Source of the DNA: an uncultured Porphyromonas sp. | GTDB taxonomy: Bacteria; Bacteroidota; Bacteroidia; Bacteroidales; Porphyromonadaceae | Direction: 5' to 3' | DNA length: 9,699 nucleotides | Assembly: GCA_900539155.1 (NCBI GenBank) | Contig: UQBE01000054.1 | Span: 1 to 9,699 of the forward strand | Shown: positions 1 through 6,871 of the stretch, in pieces | How the letters are laid out: the number at the start of each line of letters is the position of its first letter | Numbering within the stretch: position 1 is the stretch's first letter | Notes under the pieces: model-generated | Databases searched by the model: none | What the model was told of the DNA's origin: nothing | What the model saw: only the letters and a program-made list of their open reading frames with translations | Program-made: the position numbers and the translations under genes

Positions 1-65
1 GAAGTCGACCGAGCTTGCAAAACGAGAAAAAACTTCGCATTTTACTTGCATATGAACTTAAAAAG

Positions 66-331
66 CAGGATTCGTTTTGCTTTGACGGAAACGGACGCCC
101 TCCGACTAGACACTAGCCGTGACTGAATCCTGTAGGGACGCTCGGTCTGAGCGTCCGTCCCCGTTAATACCACGACGCTGTAACCTTTGACACAACGGAC
201 GCACAGACCGTGCGTCCCTACAGGATTCGTTTTGCTTTGACGGGAATGGACGCCCTCCTGCTAGACACATCCGTGCGTCCCTACAGGATTCGTTTTGCTT
301 TGACGGGGACGGACGCCCTCCGACTAGACAC
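66..331. repeat. Three 48-bp direct repeats
   Basis: Copies lie at 66-113, 221-268 and 284-331. Each begins caggattcgttttgctttga and ends ctagacac, with only a few substitutions in the middle. Copies 2 and 3 are also preceded by ccgtgcgtcccta (208-220 and 271-283), making a 63-bp tandem unit; a decayed third unit start follows near 337-350. In copies 2 and 3 an inner ggacgc pairs with a downstream gcgtcc (248-253 with 275-280; 311-316 with 341-346). Copy 3 adds a perfect 8-bp stem with a 3-nt loop (321-339). Copy 2 overlaps the right end of the inverted-repeat element at 125-228. Confidence 0.85.
125..228. mobile_element. 104-bp MITE-like element with 34-bp terminal inverted repeats
   Basis: The left end (125-158) and the reverse complement of the right end (195-228) match at 32 of 34 positions, and the outer 16 bp (gaatcctgtagggacg) are exact. 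Each end contains its own perfect hairpin with an 8-bp stem and 5-nt loop: 136-156 and 197-217. The two mismatches between the ends fall on paired stem positions, T-A in one and A-T in the other, so both hairpins stay perfect. The 36-bp centre has no open frame. This resembles a non-autonomous MITE or REP-type element; no transposase is present and no target-site duplication is obvious. A structured RNA or terminator pair is the alternative. Confidence 0.6.
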
Positions 332-360
332 TCTAGTCGTGCGTCCGTGCAAATCGTTAC

Positions 361-435
361 ACGTCCGATTGCTCCAATCGCTCCGAACGCTCCGATCTCT
401 AATCTCTAAATTCTAATCTCTATTCTCTAATTTCC
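361..435. repeat. Low-complexity pyrimidine-rich tract
   Basis: Degenerate short units of the type gctcc(g/a)a are repeated three to four times (about 370-396), followed by four variants of tctctaa (about 395-431). It reads as slippage-prone simple sequence, and no coding or RNA feature is seen in it. Confidence 0.6.
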
Positions 436-444
436 CTCCTTTCT

Positions 445-510
445 CGAATATCCACGTGGGGAATCTCAAATCTCCACGTGGATATTTCGAAATATCCACG
501 TGGAAATCCG
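445..510. repeat. Three 22-bp tandem units with CCACGTGG cores, including a 32-bp perfect palindrome
   Basis: The 8-bp palindrome CCACGTGG occurs at 452-459, 474-481 and 496-503, exactly 22 bp apart, in partly conserved units (445-466, 467-488, 489-510). Cores 2 and 3 with their flanks form a perfect 32-bp palindrome (473-504). A 22-bp period is about two helical turns, so three copies of a dimeric protein could bind on one face of the DNA. Alternatively it is an intergenic repeat family or forms a hairpin. No gene starts close by, so an operator role is unsupported. Confidence 0.75.
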
Positions 511-654
511 TTTTTCCCGACATAGTGCCGTGTTGATATATAGTCGGGGTCTAAATTATTGTAGCAATCCAGCGTTGCATTTCTTCAGCCCTGTGCTTGT
601 TGCTGAGTCTCCGTGAAGAGTGCGAGACATCTGCCTATGGGTCATGACAAAGCG

Positions 655-692
655 ACGAGGGAGACCTCCGCCTGTGCGAAGAGCTCCCTCGT
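655..692 (-). terminator. Possible 3' hairpin of the LRR surface-protein gene
   Basis: A perfect 9-bp stem (acgagggag at 655-663 with ctccctcgt at 684-692) has a 20-nt loop and lies about 70 nt past the stop codon of the 620-aa minus-strand gene. On the minus strand it is followed by cgctttgtc, which is not a true T-run, so it is a weak intrinsic terminator at best. It may instead protect the mRNA 3' end. A second small stem (732-737 with 745-750) lies closer to the stop. Confidence 0.35.
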
Positions 693-743
693 GAAGTGTG
701 CAGTGCTTCCTCCTATTTGTGGGGCACTGTGCGGTCCTGGTGC

Positions 744-1151
744 TGGACCGTCGTCGTAGAGTTACTTGACGATACGCGTCGTGTAGTCGCCGACGAGGAC
801 GATGTAGCTACCAGCGGGTAGTGCGCTGATGTCGAGCGCCTGCTCCGTGCTAGCGAGGAGTAGCTGACCCGTGTAGTCGTAGAGACGTACTTCAGTACCC
901 TCAGTTGCACCAACTATCTCGAGACGCGTGCCGCCATTCGTTACGAAGACAGCGACACCGCTCTGGGCGAGCTGCTCGATGGAGTTGCTCAGCTTGAAGG
1001 TAGCCTGTACCTTGGTTGCTGCTGTAACCGTAAAGGTGTACTTGACACCACCGCCAGCTATGTTGACGAGCTTCTCGTCGCCAGCAGGGAGCTTCGTCTC
1101 ACCTACCTGTAGCATCTCCAGTTCGTACTTGTCAGCGGGCGTCACCTCGAC
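744..1151. repeat. 408-bp duplicated block, copy 1 (sorting-domain DNA)
   Basis: This block matches 2832-3239 at 407 of 408 positions by reading; the one difference (1134 A, 3222 C) is a synonymous alanine change. It covers the last 129 codons of the LRR gene, the stop codon and 18 bp beyond. Sequence diverges sharply at both ends, although the encoded domain upstream is still homologous. Confidence 0.95.
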
Positions 1152-2624
1152 ACGAAGCTTGGTGTTGGCATCGACCATCGACTCACTCTTGATTTCTGTG
1201 CCATTCTCCTCGAATAGCTTCACAGTGCCCCCCTCACTAGGCTGGGCGGAGCAAGAGACTTTGTATCTCTCTGTACGCTGCTTTTCAGCAAATGTGATCC
1301 GAACAGTCGCATCCCTAGAGACGGTAAAGGTGTAGACCGTGCCATCCTCTGAGAGTGTCTCTGCGGGGGCTAGCTGATTACTATTTATATAGGTGACCTC
1401 GTACCCATCATTGACAGTTGCAGTGAGCGTCACAACGGTGCCGATAGGGAGCATCTTTGCCTCCTTTTCAGAGAGTGTGAGCTCCTGCTCACTACCAGGG
1501 GTCTTGTACTTCCCAGAGACCGAACCTCCGGTGCCCTTTGTGGCAAAGAGGACTTTAGCTTCACACTCCTTGTAGTCCTTGTAAGTCCAATATCTGTCGG
1601 TAGCAATCTTGATGTCGGCAGCGTTCACCTGATTCTTCTCGTCACCATCGATAGAGTTGACGGCATAGAGCGTGCCTGGCTCCGCAGACGTTCGCTTGGG
1701 GAGGCTCTCGAAGAGACGCTTCATCGCTTGCTCTGTGATTGCATTCTTATGGCAACGGAGCTCATTCAGTGCAGTGCAAGGTGTGAGATCGAGGGCTGTA
1801 AGCTCATTGTCGCTACAGTCTAGCTTTTTTAGTCTTGTCAAGCCCTTCAAGGAGAGTGAGGCGAAGTTGTTTTCAGCCACATCGAGCTGAGTCAGCTTGG
1901 TGCAGGTCGAGATATCCTCTAGCTCTGTCAATTGATTGCCTCTTGCGGAGAACGTCGTGATTGACTTAGGCAGATAGACCTCTTCTAGGGCACAAGCATC
2001 AGCCTCTATCTCGGTAAGTTTAGTAAGATTCGCGACATCTATCATCGTTAGTGTGGGATTCCCTGAGATGTATAGCTTCTTAAGCATCCTCAAGTTCGCA
2101 AGGGTGAGGGACTCAAGGTTGTTGCGTCTCACATTAAGTGTGGTGAGACGGTTCAGCCCGTCTACCTTCAGGTTCGTCAGCTTGTTGTCTGGTGCAGAGA
2201 TTCTCTCTAAGCCAGGAGCGTTCGAGAGGTCAAGAGTGGTGAGCTCATTGTCTGCTAAAATTAGATAGGCGAGCGACAAAGATTGGATTTGTATGGAGGT
2301 AATCCCAGCTCCAGCTGCACTAAAGGATAGAAAGTCGCCGTAGATTTTAATCTCTTCTCCCGCTTTCTTGCCTTTGACCTCAGCTTCCTGCGAAGATACC
2401 AGCCGACCATCGCCCCAGTCTATCCGGATGGATTGGCGGGGTGGTAGTATGACAGTGAATGAACAGTCAGCACCAATCTCTGTCGAGGTGGTGAAGATAA
2501 TCGCCGGCTCGCTAGAGGCGCGTAAGCCTTTCTCTAGAGCACGTGGGTGCTCGGTGGCATAGACTACTGAAGAGAGTCCGAGGACCAAGAGCAGTAGAAG
2601 TAAAGAAGAAATCCTTTTTCTCAT
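762..2624 (-). CDS. Internalin-J-like leucine-rich-repeat surface protein with T9SS type A sorting domain
   Basis: This 620-aa secreted protein starts with a signal peptide (about 1-23: basic MRKR, a leucine-rich core, cleavage near VYA/TEH) and has no lipobox cysteine. Residues about 52-105 form a small domain with an IDWGDG motif (68-73), common ahead of LRRs in Bacteroidota. LRRs of about 21 residues occupy about 105-300 (units such as LTTLDLSNAPGL, LKKLDCSDNEL). A linker ending IKIATDRYWTYKDY closes the LRR block, followed by two InlB B-like repeats (about 355-446 and 452-545). Residues about 549-620 are a type A T9SS sorting domain (VRLYDYTGQLL, LPAGSYIVLV, basic end TTRIVK). It probably acts at the cell surface in adhesion, as proposed for P. 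gingivalis InlJ; the ligand is unknown. The start is supported by the signal peptide and by a leader shared with the 1290-aa gene upstream. Confidence 0.9.
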   Translation of the reverse strand: MRKRISSLLLLLLVLGLSSVVYATEHPRALEKGLRASSEPAIIFTTSTEIGADCSFTVILPPRQSIRIDWGDGRLVSSQEAEVKGKKAGEEIKIYGDFLSFSAAGAGITSIQIQSLSLAYLILADNELTTLDLSNAPGLERISAPDNKLTNLKVDGLNRLTTLNVRRNNLESLTLANLRMLKKLYISGNPTLTMIDVANLTKLTEIEADACALEEVYLPKSITTFSARGNQLTELEDISTCTKLTQLDVAENNFASLSLKGLTRLKKLDCSDNELTALDLTPCTALNELRCHKNAITEQAMKRLFESLPKRTSAEPGTLYAVNSIDGDEKNQVNAADIKIATDRYWTYKDYKECEAKVLFATKGTGGSVSGKYKTPGSEQELTLSEKEAKMLPIGTVVTLTATVNDGYEVTYINSNQLAPAETLSEDGTVYTFTVSRDATVRITFAEKQRTERYKVSCSAQPSEGGTVKLFEENGTEIKSESMVDANTKLRVEVTPADKYELEMLQVGETKLPAGDEKLVNIAGGGVKYTFTVTAATKVQATFKLSNSIEQLAQSGVAVFVTNGGTRLEIVGATEGTEVRLYDYTGQLLLASTEQALDISALPAGSYIVLVGDYTTRIVK

Positions 2625-2637
2625 AAGAGTATCTGTT
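2625..2637 (-). promoter_or_regulatory. Conserved 5' leader of the LRR gene
   Basis: The 13 nt just upstream of the start (aacagatactctt on the minus strand) match the leader of the 1290-aa gene (aacaaatacgctt, 6723-6735) at 11 of 13 positions. There is no Shine-Dalgarno sequence, as is usual in Bacteroidota. The match supports both chosen starts and suggests a shared translation-start context. No TAnnTTTG promoter was found further upstream. Confidence 0.4.
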
Positions 2638-2739
2638 GGGGGTTGAACGTATTAGGAGTAGCTATTCATAATGACACGGAGTACGCATCCGCTACTGGTG
2701 ACAGGGGCATCAGCCAACTGTCAGATGATATTCAAAGTA

Positions 2740-2771
2740 TGTAGGGGCGAATACTCAGATCCGCCCCTACA
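2740..2771 (-). terminator. Hairpin between the two surface-protein genes
   Basis: A perfect 10-bp stem (tgtaggggcg at 2740-2749 with cgcccctaca at 2762-2771) has a 12-nt loop, about 80 nt past the stop of the 1290-aa gene. There is no T-run on the minus strand, so intrinsic termination is uncertain. The stem resembles the TGTAGGGACG end of the inverted-repeat element at 125-228, so it may instead be a relic of the same repeat family. The rest of the gap (2625-2831) shows nothing else recognisable. Confidence 0.45.
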
Positions 2772-2831
2772 CATATCAGTTACCGCCTAAAGATTGGCGA
2801 GTAATACAAATTCATCGCTGTGCAGTCCTTG

Positions 2832-3239
2832 TGGACCGTCGTCGTAGAGTTACTTGACGATACGCGTCGTGTAGTCGCCGACGAGGACGATGTAGCTACC
2901 AGCGGGTAGTGCGCTGATGTCGAGCGCCTGCTCCGTGCTAGCGAGGAGTAGCTGACCCGTGTAGTCGTAGAGACGTACTTCAGTACCCTCAGTTGCACCA
3001 ACTATCTCGAGACGCGTGCCGCCATTCGTTACGAAGACAGCGACACCGCTCTGGGCGAGCTGCTCGATGGAGTTGCTCAGCTTGAAGGTAGCCTGTACCT
3101 TGGTTGCTGCTGTAACCGTAAAGGTGTACTTGACACCACCGCCAGCTATGTTGACGAGCTTCTCGTCGCCAGCAGGGAGCTTCGTCTCACCTACCTGTAG
3201 CATCTCCAGTTCGTACTTGTCCGCGGGCGTCACCTCGAC
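2832..3239. repeat. 408-bp duplicated block, copy 2 (sorting-domain DNA)
   Basis: This is the partner of 744-1151, offset by exactly 2088 bp, with one synonymous difference. It covers the last 129 codons of the 1290-aa gene, its stop and 18 bp of 3' flank. Confidence 0.95.
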
Positions 3240-6200
3240 GTACATCTCGGTGCCCGTAACGACACTCTTGCCACTCTCGAAGGGAGTACCGTTCTTCTGG
3301 AAGAGCTGTACCTTACCAGCCTCTGCGCTTGGTAGGATAGGCTCTACAGTGACAGCGTACTCAGGAGGAGGCAGTGTAGACTTGAAGGTTACTCGAATCG
3401 TGACATCCTCGGCTAGAAGGAAGGTGAAAGAGCTGTAGCCCTTCTTATGTTTGAGCTCCTTGTCATTTACAAACCACTGGTCAACCTCAAAGTTCTCCTC
3501 GGGCGTTGCCTTGATCGTGATGAACTCACCTGCAGCGACCTTGGCGCCGTTAGTGATAGGACCTTCGGCTGTTGAAGCGGAGACCTTACCACCCTCCTCG
3601 GGATCGGCGATGCAGGTTACAGTAAACTCGCCTGTGACTTGCTTCTCCGTAACCTTAGCGACCACAGTCACATCGCCCTGCACGATAAAGGTGTAGACCT
3701 TACCCTCCTCGGAGAGTGCCTCTGCAGGAGCTGGGTTACCATTGTTCATATAGGTTACCTCGAAGCCCGCAGTAAGGTCTGCCGTTAGCGTCACCTTTGA
3801 GCCGAGGGGTACTTGCTTCGTGTTCCCTTCCCAGATAGAGAAATTCATCTCATCGGGCGTCACATACTTACCCGATATAGTGGCACCCGTGCCCTCTCTC
3901 TTGATGGTCAGCGTAGCTTCCGTCGGATTGACAGGAGCCTTTGCCTTGAGTACGGGCTCGACCTTGGTGTTGTCATTGACGAGGAGTGTGAGCTGATTAG
4001 GATCAGCACTCTCTAGCTCCTTGGTCTCGTCATTGACCTTCCAAGAAGCCATCTCGTAGCCCTCCTTAGGTGCTACGACAAAGGTAACCTTGACTCCCTT
4101 CTCTACGGACATCCCATCTGTCACAGCCTGCGTGGCATCATCCGTGTAGTGAGCCGTCATCGAGCCTTGGCTCTCCTTAGGTTGGATCATCTGCACCGTG
4201 TACATCGTGGGCTGTGGAGCAGCCTTTGCCTTCATAACAGGGCGAACCTTGACGTCCTTAGAGAGCGTGATGATGAGCGGAATGCTCATGTCGTCGGACT
4301 TCTTCTCATCAACCTCCCAGTAGTCTAGCTCATAGCCCTCTGCGGGGGTTACAAAGAAGCTCACCTTCGTTCCTTCGGGTAGGGACGCTCCACTCTCGAT
4401 AGTCGTCTCATCCTCGCCGTAGTATGCGAAGAAGTGCCCCTCAGATGCAGGGATGCTGACTAGAGTTACCGTGTACATCGTGGGCTGGGGAGCAGCCTTT
4501 GCCTTCATGACAGGGCGAACCTTGACATCCTTAGAGAGCGTGATGACGAGCGTATTGCTCATGTCGTCGGACTTCTTATCATCAACCTCCCAGTAGTCTA
4601 GCTCATAGCCCTCTGCGGGGGTTACAAAGAAGCTCACCTTCGTTCCTTCGGGTAGGGACGCTCCACTCTCGATAGTCGTCTCATCCTCGCCGTAGTATGC
4701 GAAGAAGTTCCCCTCAGATGCAGGGATGCTGACTAGAGTTACCGTGTACATTGTGGGCTGTGGAGCAGCCTTTGCCTTGAGGACAGGCTCGACCTTGATG
4801 TCACCCTCGACGGGGAGTGTGAGCTGATTAGGATCAGCGCTCTCTAGCTCCTTGGTCTCGTCATTGACCTTCCAAGAAGCCATCTCGTAGCCCTCCTTAG
4901 GTGTTACGACGAAGGTAACTGGAGTCTCTAGAGCCACCCATGTGCTGTCTTGTAGATTTTTCTGCTGACCATCATCCGTGTAGTGAGCCGTCATCACGCC
5001 TTGCGTAGCATCAGGCTGAACCATGACAATCAGTCCGTGCGTCTTCTTGGCAACGGCTGAGAGCTTCAGAGGCGTATCGCCTACAGTCAGTAGGATGTAA
5101 TCAGACTCTGCATCGTCAGAGGGCTTAGACACTCCGTTGACGAGGAAGTGATCAAGACCATATCCATCGTCAAAGATTGCATCGACACTTATCTTCACAC
5201 CCTGAGGTACAGCGTCGCCACTCTTCACTTCGACTGAATTAGGATACATTCCATACTTAACTACTAGCTCACCATGCTCGAAGGGATCGATGGTAATCAC
5301 CGTCGACGGCTTCTCGACTGCCACGACAGCAATGGTCACAGGTCCCGTCGCCGTGTAGTTACAGCTATAGGTCTTAAAGAAATCACTGTAGTAAGTATGA
5401 GGAGTCTCCACACCATTGATAAGGAAGTGCTTGAACTCGTAAGCTGGATCCACTTTAGCTTCAATGGCTAGACGCGAGTTCATTGGTACCTCCTCCCCAT
5501 CTTTGATAACGGCAGAGCTGCTAGAATTCTTCACCGTCAGCGTGCCGTGCTCTGGCTGTGTGATGGTGACGATACAGGGCTTGACCTTCTCGATGACCGC
5601 AGCAATGGTCATATCTTCGGTCGCTGTTTCGTATAGATATGGGCGTGTTGGATAGGTAACTGTCTTCACCTTTCCGTTGATGAGGAAGTGCTTAAACTGG
5701 TACCCCGCCTCTACCGTTGCTTCAATCGTAAGCGATGCTCGCTCCTCGACACGAGAGCCTGAGGGAACCGTCTGAGCAGTAGAACCGTAGCCTGCCTTTA
5801 CCGAGAGGGTACCACCCTCTGCAGGCTGCTCGTAAGTAATCTTGTAGCCAGCCTCCTTGAGTACAGGCTCGATGGTTGATGTCTCTGTAATCTTAAAGGT
5901 TTGCTGGTTGGGTCTGTACGTAGCCTTCTCAACTCGCTGACCGTTGAAGAGCCAATAATCTACGCCGTAGCCAGCCTCAGGCGTGGCCACTACCAAGATT
6001 TCACTACCAGCCTCTACCTGCTCTCCTGCTGCTAGCTCGGGAGAAGAAGAGGCGTACTTACCTTTGTAAGCCTTGACTGTAGCATGCTCAGGCTTGACAA
6101 GCGTCACTGAGACCATCGTCTTAGTTCCAGCCACCTTCAGTTGAGCTGTGACGGTCACATCTCCTCGAACATTTAGAGTAGCCTTGTTTGCTGCGCCTGC

Positions 6201-6722
6201 CTTCGTGCTAGGCATGTTCTTCTTACCATTGACGATCCAGTACTCGATTTCATAGCCAGTCTCGGGCGTTAACTCGACCGAGAGTCTAGTACCAAAGTAC
6301 TTCTGCTCGCCAGAGGTGACCTCCTTGCCTCCGTCAGTCACCTTAAGCGTGCCATGCTCTGGCTGTGTGATTGTGACGGTGTGTAGCGTAGCGGGTGCCA
6401 CCCGTGCAGAGATGGTTAGGTCTTCCGAGACTGATAGGCGAACACCACCTCCGTTGCTCTCCCTCTCCTCTCCATTGATGATGTAGTGGGTAACCATGTA
6501 GCCCTGCTCAGGCGTCGCCATAATGGTGAGGCCTGCCATACGAGGAACCTGGTCACCGCTCTTCACATCAACGAAAGAACCGCTGAGTGAGTCAAAGTAA
6601 TAAGCCGTGATGGTGGCGTGCTCTACCTGATTGAAGGTTACTGTGTACTTCTGCGCTTGCGCCATAAGTGGCAGGAGCAAGAAGGTACCCAATAACGCTA
6701 AGATAGATAACATTCGTTTCAT
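2850..6722 (-). CDS. Large secreted InlB B-repeat protein with T9SS type A sorting domain
   Basis: This 1290-aa protein is built almost wholly of about 13 divergent InlB B-like repeats (80-95 aa each), then a type A T9SS sorting domain (about 1219-1290). Repeats share a pattern such as VTITQPEHGTL, then a TPE-GYE-like turn, a (Y/H)(W/F)-(I/V)NG core and a closing V-V-P-V strand. The start at 6722 is preferred over an in-frame ATG at 6821 because it gives a clean signal peptide (MKRMLSILALLGTFLLLPLM, cleaved near AQA/QKY); the longer form puts 33 polar residues ahead of it. No catalytic domain is visible, so a stalk or adhesin role at the cell surface is inferred. Repeats 8 and 9 are near-identical, and 7 and 10 closely match each other around them. 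The last 129 residues are identical to those of the LRR protein downstream. Confidence 0.9.
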   Translation of the reverse strand: MKRMLSILALLGTFLLLPLMAQAQKYTVTFNQVEHATITAYYFDSLSGSFVDVKSGDQVPRMAGLTIMATPEQGYMVTHYIINGEERESNGGGVRLSVSEDLTISARVAPATLHTVTITQPEHGTLKVTDGGKEVTSGEQKYFGTRLSVELTPETGYEIEYWIVNGKKNMPSTKAGAANKATLNVRGDVTVTAQLKVAGTKTMVSVTLVKPEHATVKAYKGKYASSSPELAAGEQVEAGSEILVVATPEAGYGVDYWLFNGQRVEKATYRPNQQTFKITETSTIEPVLKEAGYKITYEQPAEGGTLSVKAGYGSTAQTVPSGSRVEERASLTIEATVEAGYQFKHFLINGKVKTVTYPTRPYLYETATEDMTIAAVIEKVKPCIVTITQPEHGTLTVKNSSSSAVIKDGEEVPMNSRLAIEAKVDPAYEFKHFLINGVETPHTYYSDFFKTYSCNYTATGPVTIAVVAVEKPSTVITIDPFEHGELVVKYGMYPNSVEVKSGDAVPQGVKISVDAIFDDGYGLDHFLVNGVSKPSDDAESDYILLTVGDTPLKLSAVAKKTHGLIVMVQPDATQGVMTAHYTDDGQQKNLQDSTWVALETPVTFVVTPKEGYEMASWKVNDETKELESADPNQLTLPVEGDIKVEPVLKAKAAPQPTMYTVTLVSIPASEGNFFAYYGEDETTIESGASLPEGTKVSFFVTPAEGYELDYWEVDDKKSDDMSNTLVITLSKDVKVRPVMKAKAAPQPTMYTVTLVSIPASEGHFFAYYGEDETTIESGASLPEGTKVSFFVTPAEGYELDYWEVDEKKSDDMSIPLIITLSKDVKVRPVMKAKAAPQPTMYTVQMIQPKESQGSMTAHYTDDATQAVTDGMSVEKGVKVTFVVAPKEGYEMASWKVNDETKELESADPNQLTLLVNDNTKVEPVLKAKAPVNPTEATLTIKREGTGATISGKYVTPDEMNFSIWEGNTKQVPLGSKVTLTADLTAGFEVTYMNNGNPAPAEALSEEGKVYTFIVQGDVTVVAKVTEKQVTGEFTVTCIADPEEGGKVSASTAEGPITNGAKVAAGEFITIKATPEENFEVDQWFVNDKELKHKKGYSSFTFLLAEDVTIRVTFKSTLPPPEYAVTVEPILPSAEAGKVQLFQKNGTPFESGKSVVTGTEMYVEVTPADKYELEMLQVGETKLPAGDEKLVNIAGGGVKYTFTVTAATKVQATFKLSNSIEQLAQSGVAVFVTNGGTRLEIVGATEGTEVRLYDYTGQLLLASTEQALDISALPAGSYIVLVGDYTTRIVK
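3984..4088. repeat. Internal direct repeat A' (partner of 4815-4919)
   Basis: This 105-bp stretch matches 4815-4919 at 102 of 105 positions and encodes the second half of repeat 10 (KEGYEMASWKVNDETKELES and beyond). The first halves of repeats 7 and 10 are much more diverged, so the similarity is local. Confidence 0.85.
4198..4743. repeat. Two tandem 273-bp (91-codon) repeats inside the 1290-aa gene
   Basis: Copies at 4198-4470 and 4471-4743 differ at about 8 of 273 positions. They encode repeats 9 and 8 of the protein (SIPASEG, FFAYYGEDETTIESG, AEGYELDYWEVD). The unit keeps the frame exactly. High identity against the diverged neighbouring repeats points to recent tandem duplication. Confidence 0.9.
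4815..4919. repeat. Internal direct repeat A (partner of 3984-4088)
   Basis: This encodes the second half of repeat 7 of the 1290-aa protein. With the 273-bp pair between A and A', the four repeats read A-B-B'-A' along the protein. Confidence 0.85.
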
Positions 6723-6735
6723 AAGCGTATTTGTT
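6723..6735 (-). promoter_or_regulatory. Conserved 5' leader of the 1290-aa gene
   Basis: The minus-strand leader aacaaatacgctt directly precedes the ATG at 6722 and matches the LRR gene's leader at 11 of 13 positions. It is A-rich with no Shine-Dalgarno. It favours the 6722 start over the longer in-frame option at 6821. Confidence 0.4.
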
Positions 6736-6871
6736 TTTTGAGTGTAAGTGATTGATCTATTTTTCTGTCTAGGAGAGAGAGGAGCGGAGGCGGTGTCGCT
6801 GTGAGGCTTCACACTACCCACATCTCTTCAAAGGGCTAAGATAATAAAAAAAAGCAATAGGGTGCTGCTCC

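Larger units (their letters stand above)
1..743. other. Gene-free, repeat-rich intergenic region at the left edge
   Basis: No convincing gene was found on either strand. Open frames of 40-70 codons exist, but they run through the direct repeats and encode the same short peptide again and again, as repeats do by chance. Positions 1-65 are AT-rich and could be the far end of a neighbouring gene's 3' flank; no product is recognisable there. The region holds, in order, 48-bp direct repeats, a MITE-like inverted-repeat element, a low-complexity tract, a CCACGTGG array, an unremarkable stretch (about 511-650) and a 9-bp-stem hairpin downstream of the LRR gene on the minus strand. Confidence 0.75.

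Noticed and set aside
1..126. Open frame from the left edge to a TGA at 124
   Set aside because: Half of it is repeat copy 1, and the product has no recognisable features. A gene tail ending near 53-55 in another frame is equally possible and equally unsupported.
210..416. 68-codon open frame encoding a twice-repeated RIRFALTG.DAL peptide
   Set aside because: It lies in the 48-bp direct repeats. The peptide repeats only because the DNA does and its frame continues into low-complexity sequence. It has no promoter or leader.
637..759. Short plus-strand frame of about 40 codons
   Set aside because: It runs through the hairpin and into the duplicated 3' flank of the minus-strand gene, and the product is low-complexity with no leader.
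713..3001. Two identical-looking antisense or alternate-frame products at the 3' ends of the surface genes
   Set aside because: They are alike only because the 408-bp DNA block is duplicated. The sorting-domain frame explains the region.
6723..6821. 33-residue N-terminal extension of the 1290-aa protein
   Set aside because: It would bury the signal peptide behind a polar stretch, and the conserved leader sits immediately before the ATG at 6722.
6826..6840. Minus-strand promoter (TAgcccTTTG) for the 1290-aa gene
   Set aside because: The gap between TA and TTTG is 4 instead of 2, and no TTTG box at the proper distance was found.
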